NCBI GenBank assembly: GCA_025449645.1
Contig: JANWIY010000075.1
Location: forward strand, 1-60,120
Source of the DNA: Chitinophagaceae bacterium
GTDB taxonomy: Bacteria > Bacteroidota > Bacteroidia > Chitinophagales > Chitinophagaceae
Reading direction: 5' to 3'
Length of the DNA: 60,120 nucleotides
The notes beneath the pieces are model-generated. The model saw nothing but the letters and a program-made list of their open reading frames with translations. It was not told where the DNA came from and made no database searches. Positions 1 to 9,612 of this stretch are shown in pieces. The stretch's first letter is position 1; the number at the start of each line of letters is the position of its first letter. A program made the translations under genes and the position numbers.

Positions 1-214
1 CCTGATATTGAGCAAAGGAAAGGCAAATTTTTCTATATGGTTATTTCGATAACGGCCTTGAAGGATTACCATTCATGAATATATTAACAAGCTGCTCCGG
101 CAATTCCTGAAATTGTCTTTGGGCATTTTGCAGAATAAGAACCATGCTGAATTTTCAAGGTATTCAATGGGAAGGATAATACTGGCGATCAGCGTGAAAT
201 GCATGACAGCCCCA

Positions 215-595
215 TTAATTTCCTTTGCCGGCAATCATCAGGGCCGCAGCGGCGAGTCCCGTGTCCTTGACTAAATTGGTGAGGGCGATGCTCACGGTTG
301 GGTTTCCGGGCGTGTGCATTAAAGCAGGCACATGAACGGTTAGCACAACAATGATCAGAAATACCGCTAAAAATAACCCTGCTAATCTCGTCAGCTTCCC
401 GATTAAAAAAGAAATTGCCGCTGCAATCAGCGCTGCACCGGTGAGATAGACCCAGAATATCCCTCCGGGAATAAATGAAGGGACTGTATTTTGAAAACCT
501 GTACCGTTTAAAAAATGATTGATTCCGAAGAAGCCAATCACTAGGGCATACAGAACGACGCCGACCCTGTAGATGGAGGAGGATGATGTGTTCAT
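215..595 (-). CDS. DoxX-like small integral membrane protein
   Basis: A hydrophobic protein of about 126 residues with four predicted membrane segments and the arrangement GxxHFL near the first helix, followed by a P-S-F-I-P loop, as in DoxX/DoxX-like quinone-associated membrane proteins. The frame stays open to 649, but the extra 18 residues are polar and the ATG at 593-595 starts directly before the first helix, so that start is preferred. It stands alone, divergent from the PepSY-like gene. Function is inferred only from the family; DoxX relatives are linked to respiratory or redox roles in membranes, and the substrate cannot be read from the sequence. Confidence 0.6.
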   Translation of the reverse strand: MNTSSSSIYRVGVVLYALVIGFFGINHFLNGTGFQNTVPSFIPGGIFWVYLTGAALIAAAISFLIGKLTRLAGLFLAVFLIIVVLTVHVPALMHTPGNPTVSIALTNLVKDTGLAAAALMIAGKGN

Positions 596-942
596 AGCAA
601 CCGTTTTTATTGTATCTAATTTAACAAAACTTTCCAATTTTGGGGCCAAATAATTGAATTTGAAGAAGTTTGGAAATTGAACTCCGCAAATATTCTCTTA
701 ATAAAAATTCGGATTCTCATTTTTCGCCCTTTCCAATCCCGGCTATCTGGTGAGACAGGTAAAATTGCATTCCTCTGAATTGGGAATTAAATCAGCATCT
801 CCTTATAAATCGCAGCTAATGAATGTTTTACTGGAAATATGCCTTTAGGGTTTTAACTCTATATTTTGAATTTCCCCGTTCCATGGCCCAATCTTTTCAA
901 TAATATAACTGGTAATTAATTCATTAACAAAAACAGTGTATT
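596..942. other. Intergenic region between divergent genes
   Basis: An AT-rich spacer of about 350 bases separating the DoxX-like gene from the PepSY-like gene. It must carry both promoters, but I found no exact TAnnTTTG box with a good upstream TTG, no hairpin and no short ORF I would defend. Confidence 0.5.
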
Positions 943-1365
943 ATGAAAAAGCTACTTTTTTTAATACTTCCTGCCGCATTCATTACGGCATCCGCTTTTG
1001 CGAAAATACCTGCGAAAATCACGGATGCATTCCATGCCAGGTATGCAAACGCAACCAATGTGGAATGGAAACATATGCTCGGCGATTATAAGGCGACCTT
1101 CAATTTAGGTGAATACCAGTTAAAGGCAAAATTCGACAGAAAAGGAAATTGGATGGAATCTGAAAAAATGCTGAACAAAGACAAGCTACCCGTTACAGTA
1201 AAAAACAGCCTTAGCAAAACCAAATACGGCCGGTGGAATATAGTATCTTCCTACGAGGAGTATTTGCCTAATGAAAAACCTTATTATCATCTTACGGCAG
1301 CAAAAAGTGATCTTAATAGAAAGAGCCTGAAGTTTGATCATCGCGGGCAGTTGATCAGGAGCTAA
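943..1365 (+). CDS. PepSY-like secreted protein
   Basis: A 140-residue protein with a clean signal peptide (about residues 1-20, cleavage near A-F-A) followed by two beta-alpha-beta PepSY-like units: W-K near residue 42, then Y-x-A-x-F, F-D-x-x-G-x-W, and a C-terminal F-D-x-x-G-x-L. This matches the periplasmic PepSY-like family (putative beta-lactamase-inhibitor-like fold) common as single small genes in Bacteroidota. It is probably exported to the periplasm and the true ligand is unknown. A strong stem-loop with a U-tract follows, so it is likely monocistronic. Confidence 0.75.
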   Translation: MKKLLFLILPAAFITASAFAKIPAKITDAFHARYANATNVEWKHMLGDYKATFNLGEYQLKAKFDRKGNWMESEKMLNKDKLPVTVKNSLSKTKYGRWNIVSSYEEYLPNEKPYYHLTAAKSDLNRKSLKFDHRGQLIRS

Positions 1366-1405
1366 CATGAGTTCCGGATCATGACTAATTTGAATTTTGT
1401 ATTAT

Positions 1406-1439
1406 AAACGTGGGAATTGAAATATATTCCCACGTTTTT
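1406..1439 (+). terminator. Rho-independent terminator
   Basis: A perfect 12-bp stem (AAACGTGGGAAT at 1406-1417 with its complement at 1426-1437) around an 8-nt loop, running into TTTTT at 1435-1439. It lies 40 bases after the PepSY-like stop and overlaps the stop codon of the convergent TonB receptor, so it may serve both genes. Confidence 0.85.
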
Positions 1440-3606
1440 AAAATACAGCTGTCACTCCGAGGTAAATACTGCGACCCACTGCCGGTATGATTCCAGGTCC
1501 GGGATATTCATCGGTTCTCCTCGTAAAATAGGCTATGTCTGCCAGGTTATTTACGCCGGCCTTTAGGGCATAGTTATTTATTTTGCAGGTCGCGCCGAAA
1601 TCCATAACGAAATATTCAGGATTATAGCCCGCAATCGGATCACTGCTTTTTCTGGCGTTACTGGCATCCCCAAAAGAATCTCCCGTGTAGTTGAGCTGGA
1701 AAGTTGCGGAGAATCCCGCCATACTATAGATAACACCCGAGCGGTTAATAAATGCAACGGCTTCTTCCACGCGGTTATTCTTAAATTCTCCCGAGGTATA
1801 CCTCGCATCTGTGTAACCGAGGGAGTTGAAAAAACTTAAGCCGGTTTTTGCGTTTGGCATCAGGCATTTAAGCAAATTGAATTCTATATAGCTTTCGATT
1901 CCCTTATTGACGCTGTTGGCCACATTGGTCCTGTACGTATATTGATTACCGTTAGCATCGGTCAACAGTACCGTACCGATCCGGCGGTTATATGCAAGAC
2001 AGAAAAGGCTGAAATCGAAATTCAGATAGTTCCTTATCGTTCCGCGCCATCCCAGATCAGAATTAAATCCAAATTGATCTTTCAGATGAGGATCTACGAC
2101 AGAGGTCGTTCCGAATGGTGATATCTCAGCATAATCCATAGGGCGGTAGGCCTGGCTTATGTTGCCATATAAACTGGTATTGGAGCCTGTTTTATATTCC
2201 AATCCTATGCCGAACAATGGGTATGATCTTTGGCGGCTCTCGTTTGCCGGAATCTTGAGACTATCGGTAACATACCCTGTCGCAGTGCTCCTGAAGTATT
2301 CAAACCTTGCACCTGGTGTAAGGCTAAACCGATTTCCGAACCGGAAAATATTTTCGACAAAGGGTGCAATATTGGTTGTAGTAAAATCCAGATCGTTTTC
2401 AAACTCGCCGGTTATTTGCAGGTCAAAATCAGATCCGGTGGAGCCTTCACCACCTTCCTGTCTTTTGAACCATGCATAAGCATACCGCATTCCACCCGCA
2501 ATCGTATTTTGCATTTTACCAATCGAATAGTTGTGCAGCACGCGCAATTCCGTCGCTGAGCTATGCATGTATTCATGCTCCACTTCGCGCGGAGAAAACA
2601 TATTGGTAGCAGGATCTATCCTGTCAAAAATACCGGGGCCTCCATCTTCCTTGCGCCATACCAGTGAACGGCTGCTGAGGATTACAGTGGATTTAAGAGT
2701 CACAAAGGTTTGTTTTGAAATCGCATCATTTGCATAAAAGGTGATTATATTCCAGGGACTCTTCAGCCAGTTTCTCGCGCGGAAAGAAGATTTGGGGCCC
2801 GCAACGAATTCACTGTCCGTCAACCCTCCGGGCATTTGGATCCGGTTCTGCATCAGCGAATACTCCACACCGACAGTCAGTTTCCCAGAAGCCTGATACT
2901 GCAGTTTGCCAAAACCGGAATACTGCCACTGCTGGCTGTTGGGCCTCCAGCCCTGCATATTCCTGTATTGGAGAAATACATAGTAGCTCCATTTCCTGTA
3001 AGTGCCCCCGATGGAATTGAATGAGTTAAACATATTGAAACTTCCGGCAGTCTGTGATGTGGTGAATTCAAATGGCTTGTCTTTTGGAGCGTCATTCAAA
3101 ACATAATTCACCATTCCGCCAAATTGTGCGCCGAACTGCAGGGAAGACGCTCCCCTGACGAGCTCAATGCTTCGAACCGCTTCCATCGGCGGAATATAAT
3201 AAGCCTCATTATACCCATACACGTCGGCGCTGATATTATAGCCGTTTTGCCTTGAGTTCATTTCAATGCTTTGGAAAGGATTCAAACCCCTTGTTGCAAT
3301 ACCGTTTGCTGTAAAACCACTGCTTTCTGTTTCAACAATATTCAAACCAGGCATCCTGCCCAGAATTTGGCGGGTATTGTTAATGGCCTTATTGGCGTCA
3401 AGACTATCTACAAGGATAACTTCAGTTTTCTTTCCGGCGTAAATAATGCCGTCTTTGGTTTCTAACAAATGACCAACGCCATTGACCGTTCTGTAACCAG
3501 TTACGGTAACTGGTTTTAATATTCTGACAGAATCCTTTTGTTGGGCTGCGGCGGTAAGGAATCCAAGTACGGAGACGAAACCAGCGTATATTTTTTTAAT
3601 GCTCAT
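1438..3606 (-). CDS. TonB-dependent outer membrane receptor, FecA-like
   Basis: A 722-residue outer membrane receptor: signal peptide (about 1-22, A-A-A-Q), plug domain (about 45-165, with RMPGLNIVE, ATRGLNP and the plug-end VELVRGASSLQFG-type motif), then a 22-strand barrel ending in aromatic F. The C-terminal RRTDEYPGPGIIP stretch is typical of Fe(III)-dicitrate (FecA)-type receptors. It lacks the N-terminal STN signalling domain and the carboxypeptidase-like repeat of SusC proteins, so a ferric chelate is a likelier substrate than a glycan; this is inference. A perfect dyad sits directly upstream of the start codon. It is divergent from the DUF4249 gene. Confidence 0.85.
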   Translation of the reverse strand: MSIKKIYAGFVSVLGFLTAAAQQKDSVRILKPVTVTGYRTVNGVGHLLETKDGIIYAGKKTEVILVDSLDANKAINNTRQILGRMPGLNIVETESSGFTANGIATRGLNPFQSIEMNSRQNGYNISADVYGYNEAYYIPPMEAVRSIELVRGASSLQFGAQFGGMVNYVLNDAPKDKPFEFTTSQTAGSFNMFNSFNSIGGTYRKWSYYVFLQYRNMQGWRPNSQQWQYSGFGKLQYQASGKLTVGVEYSLMQNRIQMPGGLTDSEFVAGPKSSFRARNWLKSPWNIITFYANDAISKQTFVTLKSTVILSSRSLVWRKEDGGPGIFDRIDPATNMFSPREVEHEYMHSSATELRVLHNYSIGKMQNTIAGGMRYAYAWFKRQEGGEGSTGSDFDLQITGEFENDLDFTTTNIAPFVENIFRFGNRFSLTPGARFEYFRSTATGYVTDSLKIPANESRQRSYPLFGIGLEYKTGSNTSLYGNISQAYRPMDYAEISPFGTTSVVDPHLKDQFGFNSDLGWRGTIRNYLNFDFSLFCLAYNRRIGTVLLTDANGNQYTYRTNVANSVNKGIESYIEFNLLKCLMPNAKTGLSFFNSLGYTDARYTSGEFKNNRVEEAVAFINRSGVIYSMAGFSATFQLNYTGDSFGDASNARKSSDPIAGYNPEYFVMDFGATCKINNYALKAGVNNLADIAYFTRRTDEYPGPGIIPAVGRSIYLGVTAVF

Positions 3607-3607
3607 T

Positions 3608-3631
3608 ATTGCAGTTCAATTTGACTGCAAT
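3608..3631 (-). promoter_or_regulatory. Dyad immediately upstream of the TonB receptor
   Basis: ATTGCAGT at 3608-3615 is repeated inverted at 3624-3631 with an 8-base spacer, ending one base before the receptor start codon (3604-3606). It could be an operator or an mRNA leader hairpin controlling translation. No Fur box is recognisable. Confidence 0.4.
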
Positions 3632-3704
3632 TTGAACCCTGACGCTGTAAATCTCTTTTTCATTAAGGAAAAAGATGACGAGATAAGGAATTATTACGTA
3701 TTAA

Positions 3705-3733
3705 TTGATATTGCGATTAAAAGCGTAACTTTT
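3705..3733 (+). promoter_or_regulatory. Candidate Bacteroidota-type promoter
   Basis: TTG at 3705-3707 and TAACTTTT at 3726-3733 are 18 bases apart; the second box differs from the TAnnTTTG consensus only in its last base. The predicted leader to the DUF4249 ATG is about 25 nt. Confidence 0.35.
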
Positions 3734-3765
3734 ATTCAGCCATTTTTATTCCTTAAAATCGACAA

Positions 3766-5040
3766 ATGAAAACAATCCGATGGTTCTTTCTACTGATTGT
3801 TTGGGGCGCCTGCACGCAGAAATATAACGCTCCGTATCATTTGCCGCTTTCCAATGGACCCCTTGTGGTTGAGGGTTACATAAATGTCGGGACCGGACCA
3901 ACAACTATTACCTTAAGCCGGGCAACTTCACTGGATTCTCCTGCTGTAATTACCCTGGCCGGCGCCCTGGTGAGTGTGGAAATGGAGGACGGCACCATCA
4001 TACCGCTTTCGGATCAGGGAGACGGCCAATACACGATCAGCCAGATTCCGGTTAATCTCGCAGAACAATACAGGCTGCGAATTGGAACTCCGGATGGCAA
4101 AGCATACGCTTCGGATTTTTCTTCACCTATTGTCACGCCTACGATCGACAGTGTAAGCTGGAAGCTGGCCTCGGATGGCGTTAATATTTACGTCAGCACC
4201 CATGATATCAGCAACGATACCGGCTATTACCGGTGGCAATACGAGGAAACATGGGAATACACTTCCGGTTATCCATCAAGCTATGAATATGCAGGGGGAG
4301 GGATGGTGATCAGCAGGCCAGATAGTGACATGATTTTTAAGTGCTGGAGTTCTTTTACTTCTTCGGATATTTTGATTGGTACTTCTGCCACCCTGGGTTC
4401 GGATATTATTTATGAATTCCCGATTACGCCCGTCCTTTTTTCTACTCAGAAACTCGTACTAAAATATAGCATCCTGGTAAAGCAATATGAGATATCGCAG
4501 GATTGGTATAATTGGGATATGGTAATTAAGAAAAATACCGAACAACTTGGATCTATCTTTGACGCGCAGCCTTCTCAGGTTTCAGGTAATATTCATTGTA
4601 TTTCAAACCCGGAGGAACTGGTGATCGGTTTTATCGCCTGTACCACAGAAACGGAAAAAAGAATATTCATCGACCGAAGCACCCAGCTTCCACAGTCTCA
4701 GGTCATTTTAAGCGGATACGAGGATTGCATTATAGATACGGTTTCTGATGATCCTACAAAACTTGCAGCAGTTTTTGATGGTGGAAGCTATATCCCCGTC
4801 GGCTGTGAACCCCCATTTTGTGCAGGATTTCTCTACTCTACCGCTGATTGTGTTGACTGCAGGTTAAAGGGTGGTACTCTTACAAAACCCCCTACTGGCC
4901 ATGATCAATGCTTTGATTGCCCATGTTATCTCCCGGCAATACAGAATCCTGTTTATCCAGGGCGTCATTTCCATTCAATTTCGCCCAATACCAGAGCAAA
5001 TTCTCCAATGAGGCTAAAACAAGTCCCAAACTCCTTGTAA
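3766..5040 (+). CDS. DUF4249 lipoprotein with frameshifted C-terminus
   Basis: A DUF4249 family lipoprotein: short signal with lipobox W-G-A-C (Cys16), then the beta-rich domain with LVVEGYIN near residue 33 and a Cys-rich end including C-V-D-C-R-L-K-G-G-T near residue 362. These proteins are usually paired with TonB receptors as surface or periplasmic accessories; here the nearest receptor is divergent. The normal family ending is a short K-P-x-F/Y-W-P tail. At 4888-4892 there is a run of five C; one more C would give K-P-P-Y-W-P and a stop at 4902-4904. As written, the frame runs on with about 45 unrelated, low-hydrophobicity residues to 5040. The body of the protein is intact, so it may still work. 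Confidence 0.75.
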   Translation: MKTIRWFFLLIVWGACTQKYNAPYHLPLSNGPLVVEGYINVGTGPTTITLSRATSLDSPAVITLAGALVSVEMEDGTIIPLSDQGDGQYTISQIPVNLAEQYRLRIGTPDGKAYASDFSSPIVTPTIDSVSWKLASDGVNIYVSTHDISNDTGYYRWQYEETWEYTSGYPSSYEYAGGGMVISRPDSDMIFKCWSSFTSSDILIGTSATLGSDIIYEFPITPVLFSTQKLVLKYSILVKQYEISQDWYNWDMVIKKNTEQLGSIFDAQPSQVSGNIHCISNPEELVIGFIACTTETEKRIFIDRSTQLPQSQVILSGYEDCIIDTVSDDPTKLAAVFDGGSYIPVGCEPPFCAGFLYSTADCVDCRLKGGTLTKPPTGHDQCFDCPCYLPAIQNPVYPGRHFHSISPNTRANSPMRLKQVPNSL

Positions 5041-5127
5041 TTGAAATATTTAGTGAGGTTTTTCGTTCATAATTGGCTCTGGTAGCATAGCCTAATCAAT
5101 ATTCAATATCCGTAAAAACCAGGCTTA

Positions 5128-8100
5128 ATGCCTTTGAACCTTATTCCGGGCAAACCACCTATGTGGTTATCGGCTTTAATTCCTTTGCTTACCCTGTGCA
5201 CTGTTGCCGATGCGCAGCTCATAGCGGATTTTACCCCAAGTAAAACGTCCGGGTGCTCCCCGTTGGCTGTTAGTTTTACGAATACGAGCAAAGGTGCGGG
5301 CCCGGGAGCAACCTATATCTGGAATTTTGGAAATGGGAACGGGATCAGCACGACCGATCCGGTTACCCCGGTAGGCGCCACTTATTTTACTTCACAAACC
5401 TATACAGTTAGCCTCACCGTTAAAGACGGGGCCCAAACCTCGACAAAGACCAGCATCATAACTGTCTATAAGAGCCCGGTCATCGACTTTTCAATCAGCA
5501 ATACAGTTGGCTGCACACCCCTGCAAACCAGTTTTACTGCCATTGCAGCCCCCGGAGATGGAACTATCACAGGCTATTTTTGGGATTTTGGCGATGGTAA
5601 TACCCTGAATACGAGTTCCGCAACTGTATCAAACACCTATCTTTTCCCCGGAACCTATTCGGTCAGTCTAACGGTAACCAATAGCTTCGGTTGCAGCAAT
5701 ACCCTGAAAAAGATAAATGTAATTACTGTTTACCCGGCCCTGGTCCCCTCTTTTTCCGTTGACTCAACGACAGTATGCAGTTTGAACCATCCGCTGTTGT
5801 TTAACAATACTTCTACAGGCACAGGCCCGCTGACGTATTCATGGAATTTTGGCGACGGAGGCAACAGCACCAGTCAGAACCCATCTTACCAGTATGCCGG
5901 AAAAGGAATTTACACTGTTCAGCTAACCATAATGAATACGGTCGGATGTTCGGCTTCACTTACCAAACTCGCATATATCAATGCGGCAAATTTTAATCCT
6001 GATTTTTCAATCAATTCGGCACTCTGCGCAGGAAATTCAATTCTATTTATTGACAGCAGTGCCCCGCCTCCTACGGGCGAGGCTTTTTGGAATTTTGGAG
6101 ATGGAGCGAGTGGCATAGGTCTGAATTATAGTCATGCTTACGCTGCTGCCGGAAACTATGCCGTCACGGTTGTCCAAAATTTCGGACGCTGTCCGGTTTC
6201 GTTCACAAAAACAATTTCCGTTGCTGCAGCGCCGACCGTCGGACCGTTTATAGTCAATAAGGGAGCAGCCTGTCAGTCTCCCATGCTGGTGAATTTTACG
6301 GATACCACTTCTTCCGCCGTATCCTGGTTATGGAATTTCACGGGTAATCCCAATGATACTTCTTCTTTGCAGGATCCTTCTTTCCTTTATTCAACCAATG
6401 GCATTTATACTCCTTCGCTGAAAGTAACAAACGCTAATGGTTGCAGCTCAACTTTCATGGAAACTTTGAATTCGGCCCAACCGACGGCGACAATCCATGT
6501 TGATACTACACTAACAACTTCCGCAACCTATTGTGCCGATGTTAATGCAACTTTCAGTGCAATATCCCAGGATACTATTTCCATGTTCAACTGGTCGTTC
6601 GGTGACGGTACCGTATCCACGAGTCCCAATCCCACTCACACCTATACTTTACCCGGAACCTATATCATTAATCTCAGCTTTACTACCATCCATGGCTGTA
6701 CCGGAGTAGCATTTCCGCCAGACACAATCATCGTTTATCCGAAGCCACGCGCAATTTTTACTGCGCTGGATTCCATGCCTTGCGCAAATAATCAATTGGA
6801 AATATTTACGAACCTGGACGACAGCGCAGCTCAGTTCACGTGGATCTACGGAGACGGAAATTCAGATATCAATAACAATATTGTCCATACCCACCAATAT
6901 GGAAATGCCGGGAATTATAATATGACCCTCATCGCATCCAGCCCGGGCTGCAAGAGTGATACCTCAACGATGACACGCTTTGTGCAAACGACTCCGATCC
7001 CTGTCGCCACCGTAACCAACAATTGCGATAGTGACCGCTTAACAGTTGCCATTGCTGATACACCCCCGGGAGCTTCCGAATATATCTGGAACTACGGCGA
7101 CGGCTCACCCAACGATACAAATGACGTGTATGTTCCGGTCAGAAATCACCATTTCCCTCAGAACGGTGCATATACTGCAACTATTACTGCGGTTTTCGGT
7201 GCATGTACACAAAACAGCGGACCGATACCCATTTTTGTTTTACCCAAACAGAAGCCGCTGCTGAGTTCTCCGGAAGATACGATTTGTGAGAGTGCAAGCC
7301 TGCCGGTTGTGTTGAGCGGACTGGATACCAACTACCAGCGATTCTCGACCGGTTCGAATATTTATTATCATATTGTAAACTGGCAATACAATGACGGAAC
7401 CCTGAGTCCCACCAATGGAAATACGGGCTTACAAAATGGATATTCCGGTTCATTATCCAATCTTTCGCAGGGCAAGGACAGCATCCGCGCAATCCTTCAA
7501 TCAGATTATTTTAATTGTTTTGATACCAGCAATTATATTCCGATACATATAACGGGACCCGTAGCCGCTTTTGGAGCTAAAGACAAAATCTGTTATCATT
7601 CCCCGGTAATTTTTACCGATTCTTCAAAAGCGACAGATGGCATTCCCCTGCTGCAATGGCAATGGAATTTCGGAGATGGAAATTCTGAAACGCGAACCAC
7701 GGGAGATACCGTGATGCATACCTACGCTTTTCCCGGAACCTACAATCCATCATTGACCGTAACAGATTCCAACGGATGCTCAACCACCGTCAATCTATCG
7801 GTAACCCAGGTTTTTATCTATGGGTCAAAAGCAGACTTCAACTGGAAACCTGTAAATATCGCTCCCGGATTTCCGGTTACATTCTATAACAGTTCCATTA
7901 CCAATTCAGGCGCAACCTTTCAATGGCATTTTTACAGTGATGGATCCAATTCAACTGATCCTGATTCTGTCGTTCATGTATTCAGCAATATCGGCCTGGA
8001 TACGGTTTCCCTTATTGCCTCAGCAACTACAGCAGGAACCTGTGCGGATACTTCCATACAATATGTGGTTGTGAAAGCCATCATCGCCACATTTACTTAT

Positions 8101-9612
8101 ACCACACAATATATTGACCACGCCAATTGCCCGCCCATGCTGGCGAATTTTATAAGCAATACCTATAACACGATAGGCCTTCATTGGGATTTCGGAGATG
8201 GCGCAACGGCGGATAATAATCCCGATCCGAGCCATACCTACAACCTCCCCGGAACCTATATCATCACCTTAACGGGTTATGGCGCAAACGGAATCACGAC
8301 AACCTACCAGGATTCGCTCACCGTGAAAGGTCCGTTTGGCACACTTTACTCAAGCCTGCTCCAGGCCTGTATTCCGGCTGTCGACACACTCCATGCCACC
8401 GCCAGTTATGCGGGATCTTTTACCTGGGACTTCGGGGATGGTACGGTCGTGACCACTTCAGATACACTTGCCGTACATACCTATATTCTGCCCGGACTTT
8501 TTACACCGGCGCTTATACTTACAGATTCCACCGGATGCCAGATTACATTCAGATATGATCGTCAACTGGTCATGGATACACTTCATGTTTCCTTGGGACC
8601 ACCGGTCACACTTTGCGATACAGGCTCCGTCAGTTTCCCTGCTCAAATCCTGAGCTTTGTTGCCGATAGCCTGAATTATCCACTGGTTTACCATTGGGAT
8701 TTCGGTACGGGAAATACGGCTGATACATCTAACGTGTTCAATCCGGTATTTGACTACAGAGCTCCCGGAAATTATATTGCACAACTGCAGGTTCAATCTC
8801 CCGTCGGTTGTGTGTCCACAGCTTTGGATTCTGTATTTATTGTTCCCCGTTTATTGATACAACCGCCGGCAGACACAACCATCTGTATCGGTGACAATGC
8901 AATCCTGAAGGCCGGGGGCGCATACAGTTATACCTGGTACCCGTCGTCCAGCCTGAATCAAAATAGCGGAGACAGCGTAGTTGCACATCCCGACATGACC
9001 ACGCTCTATACCGTAGTTGGAGCGGATAAATATCATTGCTTTCTGGATACCGGACAATTCACAGTGTTTGTTGATTCTCTTCCAACTGTCACATTGCCTT
9101 CGGATATGGCGGTCCTGCCGGGAACCTCAGTGCTGGTTGATTCAAAAGTGAGCGCGGATGTCGTATCCTGGAAGTGGACACCTCCTGAATATCTCAGTTG
9201 CACAGACTGTCCATCGCCTACCAGCATACCACAGGATCCGGTCACCTATAAGTTGACCGTAACTACCGCCAAAGGATGCATGGCCAGCACCACGATTTCG
9301 ATCAGGATCCTTTGCAGTCAGAACGGAGTATACATGCCGAATGCATTCAGCCCGAATTTCGATGGGAACAATGACTATTTCTATCCTGCCGGCAATGGAA
9401 TCAGGGTCGTGAAATTCTTCCAGGTTTATTCGCGCTGGGGTCAGTTGCTGTTTTCAAAAACGGACTTTCCTCCAAATGATAAAACGTTTGGATGGAACGG
9501 AACACTGAACGGAACGCCTCAGCCTGCAGGAACATATGTATATGTTGTGAACATGGAATGTTTTTCCGGAGAAAATTTTACGCTTAAGGGGACAGTCGAA
9601 TTGTTAAGATGA
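5128..9612 (+). CDS. Giant PKD-repeat surface protein with T9SS type B sorting domain
   Basis: A 1494-residue secreted protein. A signal peptide ends near A-D-A-Q (residue 30; the ATG at 5161 is an alternative start). The body is a tandem array of roughly a dozen PKD-like beta-sandwich domains, each marked by a W-x-F-G-D-G-type loop and a later P-G-x-Y strand. The last about 90 residues read Y-M-P-N-A-F-S-P-N-x-D-G-N-N-D, then W-G-x-L-x-F and P-A-G-T-Y-x-Y, the gliding-motility-associated/type B C-terminal signal recognised by the type IX secretion system. The product is predicted to be exported and retained at the cell surface as an adhesin-like or gliding-related fibre. The downstream PorP/SprF gene overlaps its stop codon, so the two are co-translated. 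Confidence 0.9.
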   Translation: MPLNLIPGKPPMWLSALIPLLTLCTVADAQLIADFTPSKTSGCSPLAVSFTNTSKGAGPGATYIWNFGNGNGISTTDPVTPVGATYFTSQTYTVSLTVKDGAQTSTKTSIITVYKSPVIDFSISNTVGCTPLQTSFTAIAAPGDGTITGYFWDFGDGNTLNTSSATVSNTYLFPGTYSVSLTVTNSFGCSNTLKKINVITVYPALVPSFSVDSTTVCSLNHPLLFNNTSTGTGPLTYSWNFGDGGNSTSQNPSYQYAGKGIYTVQLTIMNTVGCSASLTKLAYINAANFNPDFSINSALCAGNSILFIDSSAPPPTGEAFWNFGDGASGIGLNYSHAYAAAGNYAVTVVQNFGRCPVSFTKTISVAAAPTVGPFIVNKGAACQSPMLVNFTDTTSSAVSWLWNFTGNPNDTSSLQDPSFLYSTNGIYTPSLKVTNANGCSSTFMETLNSAQPTATIHVDTTLTTSATYCADVNATFSAISQDTISMFNWSFGDGTVSTSPNPTHTYTLPGTYIINLSFTTIHGCTGVAFPPDTIIVYPKPRAIFTALDSMPCANNQLEIFTNLDDSAAQFTWIYGDGNSDINNNIVHTHQYGNAGNYNMTLIASSPGCKSDTSTMTRFVQTTPIPVATVTNNCDSDRLTVAIADTPPGASEYIWNYGDGSPNDTNDVYVPVRNHHFPQNGAYTATITAVFGACTQNSGPIPIFVLPKQKPLLSSPEDTICESASLPVVLSGLDTNYQRFSTGSNIYYHIVNWQYNDGTLSPTNGNTGLQNGYSGSLSNLSQGKDSIRAILQSDYFNCFDTSNYIPIHITGPVAAFGAKDKICYHSPVIFTDSSKATDGIPLLQWQWNFGDGNSETRTTGDTVMHTYAFPGTYNPSLTVTDSNGCSTTVNLSVTQVFIYGSKADFNWKPVNIAPGFPVTFYNSSITNSGATFQWHFYSDGSNSTDPDSVVHVFSNIGLDTVSLIASATTAGTCADTSIQYVVVKAIIATFTYTTQYIDHANCPPMLANFISNTYNTIGLHWDFGDGATADNNPDPSHTYNLPGTYIITLTGYGANGITTTYQDSLTVKGPFGTLYSSLLQACIPAVDTLHATASYAGSFTWDFGDGTVVTTSDTLAVHTYILPGLFTPALILTDSTGCQITFRYDRQLVMDTLHVSLGPPVTLCDTGSVSFPAQILSFVADSLNYPLVYHWDFGTGNTADTSNVFNPVFDYRAPGNYIAQLQVQSPVGCVSTALDSVFIVPRLLIQPPADTTICIGDNAILKAGGAYSYTWYPSSSLNQNSGDSVVAHPDMTTLYTVVGADKYHCFLDTGQFTVFVDSLPTVTLPSDMAVLPGTSVLVDSKVSADVVSWKWTPPEYLSCTDCPSPTSIPQDPVTYKLTVTTAKGCMASTTISIRILCSQNGVYMPNAFSPNFDGNNDYFYPAGNGIRVVKFFQVYSRWGQLLFSKTDFPPNDKTFGWNGTLNGTPQPAGTYVYVVNMECFSGENFTLKGTVELLR

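Noticed and set aside
1-214. Short frames at the left edge on the minus strand (34-43 codons)
   Set aside because: They start and stop within the window with no family or signal features; insufficient support.
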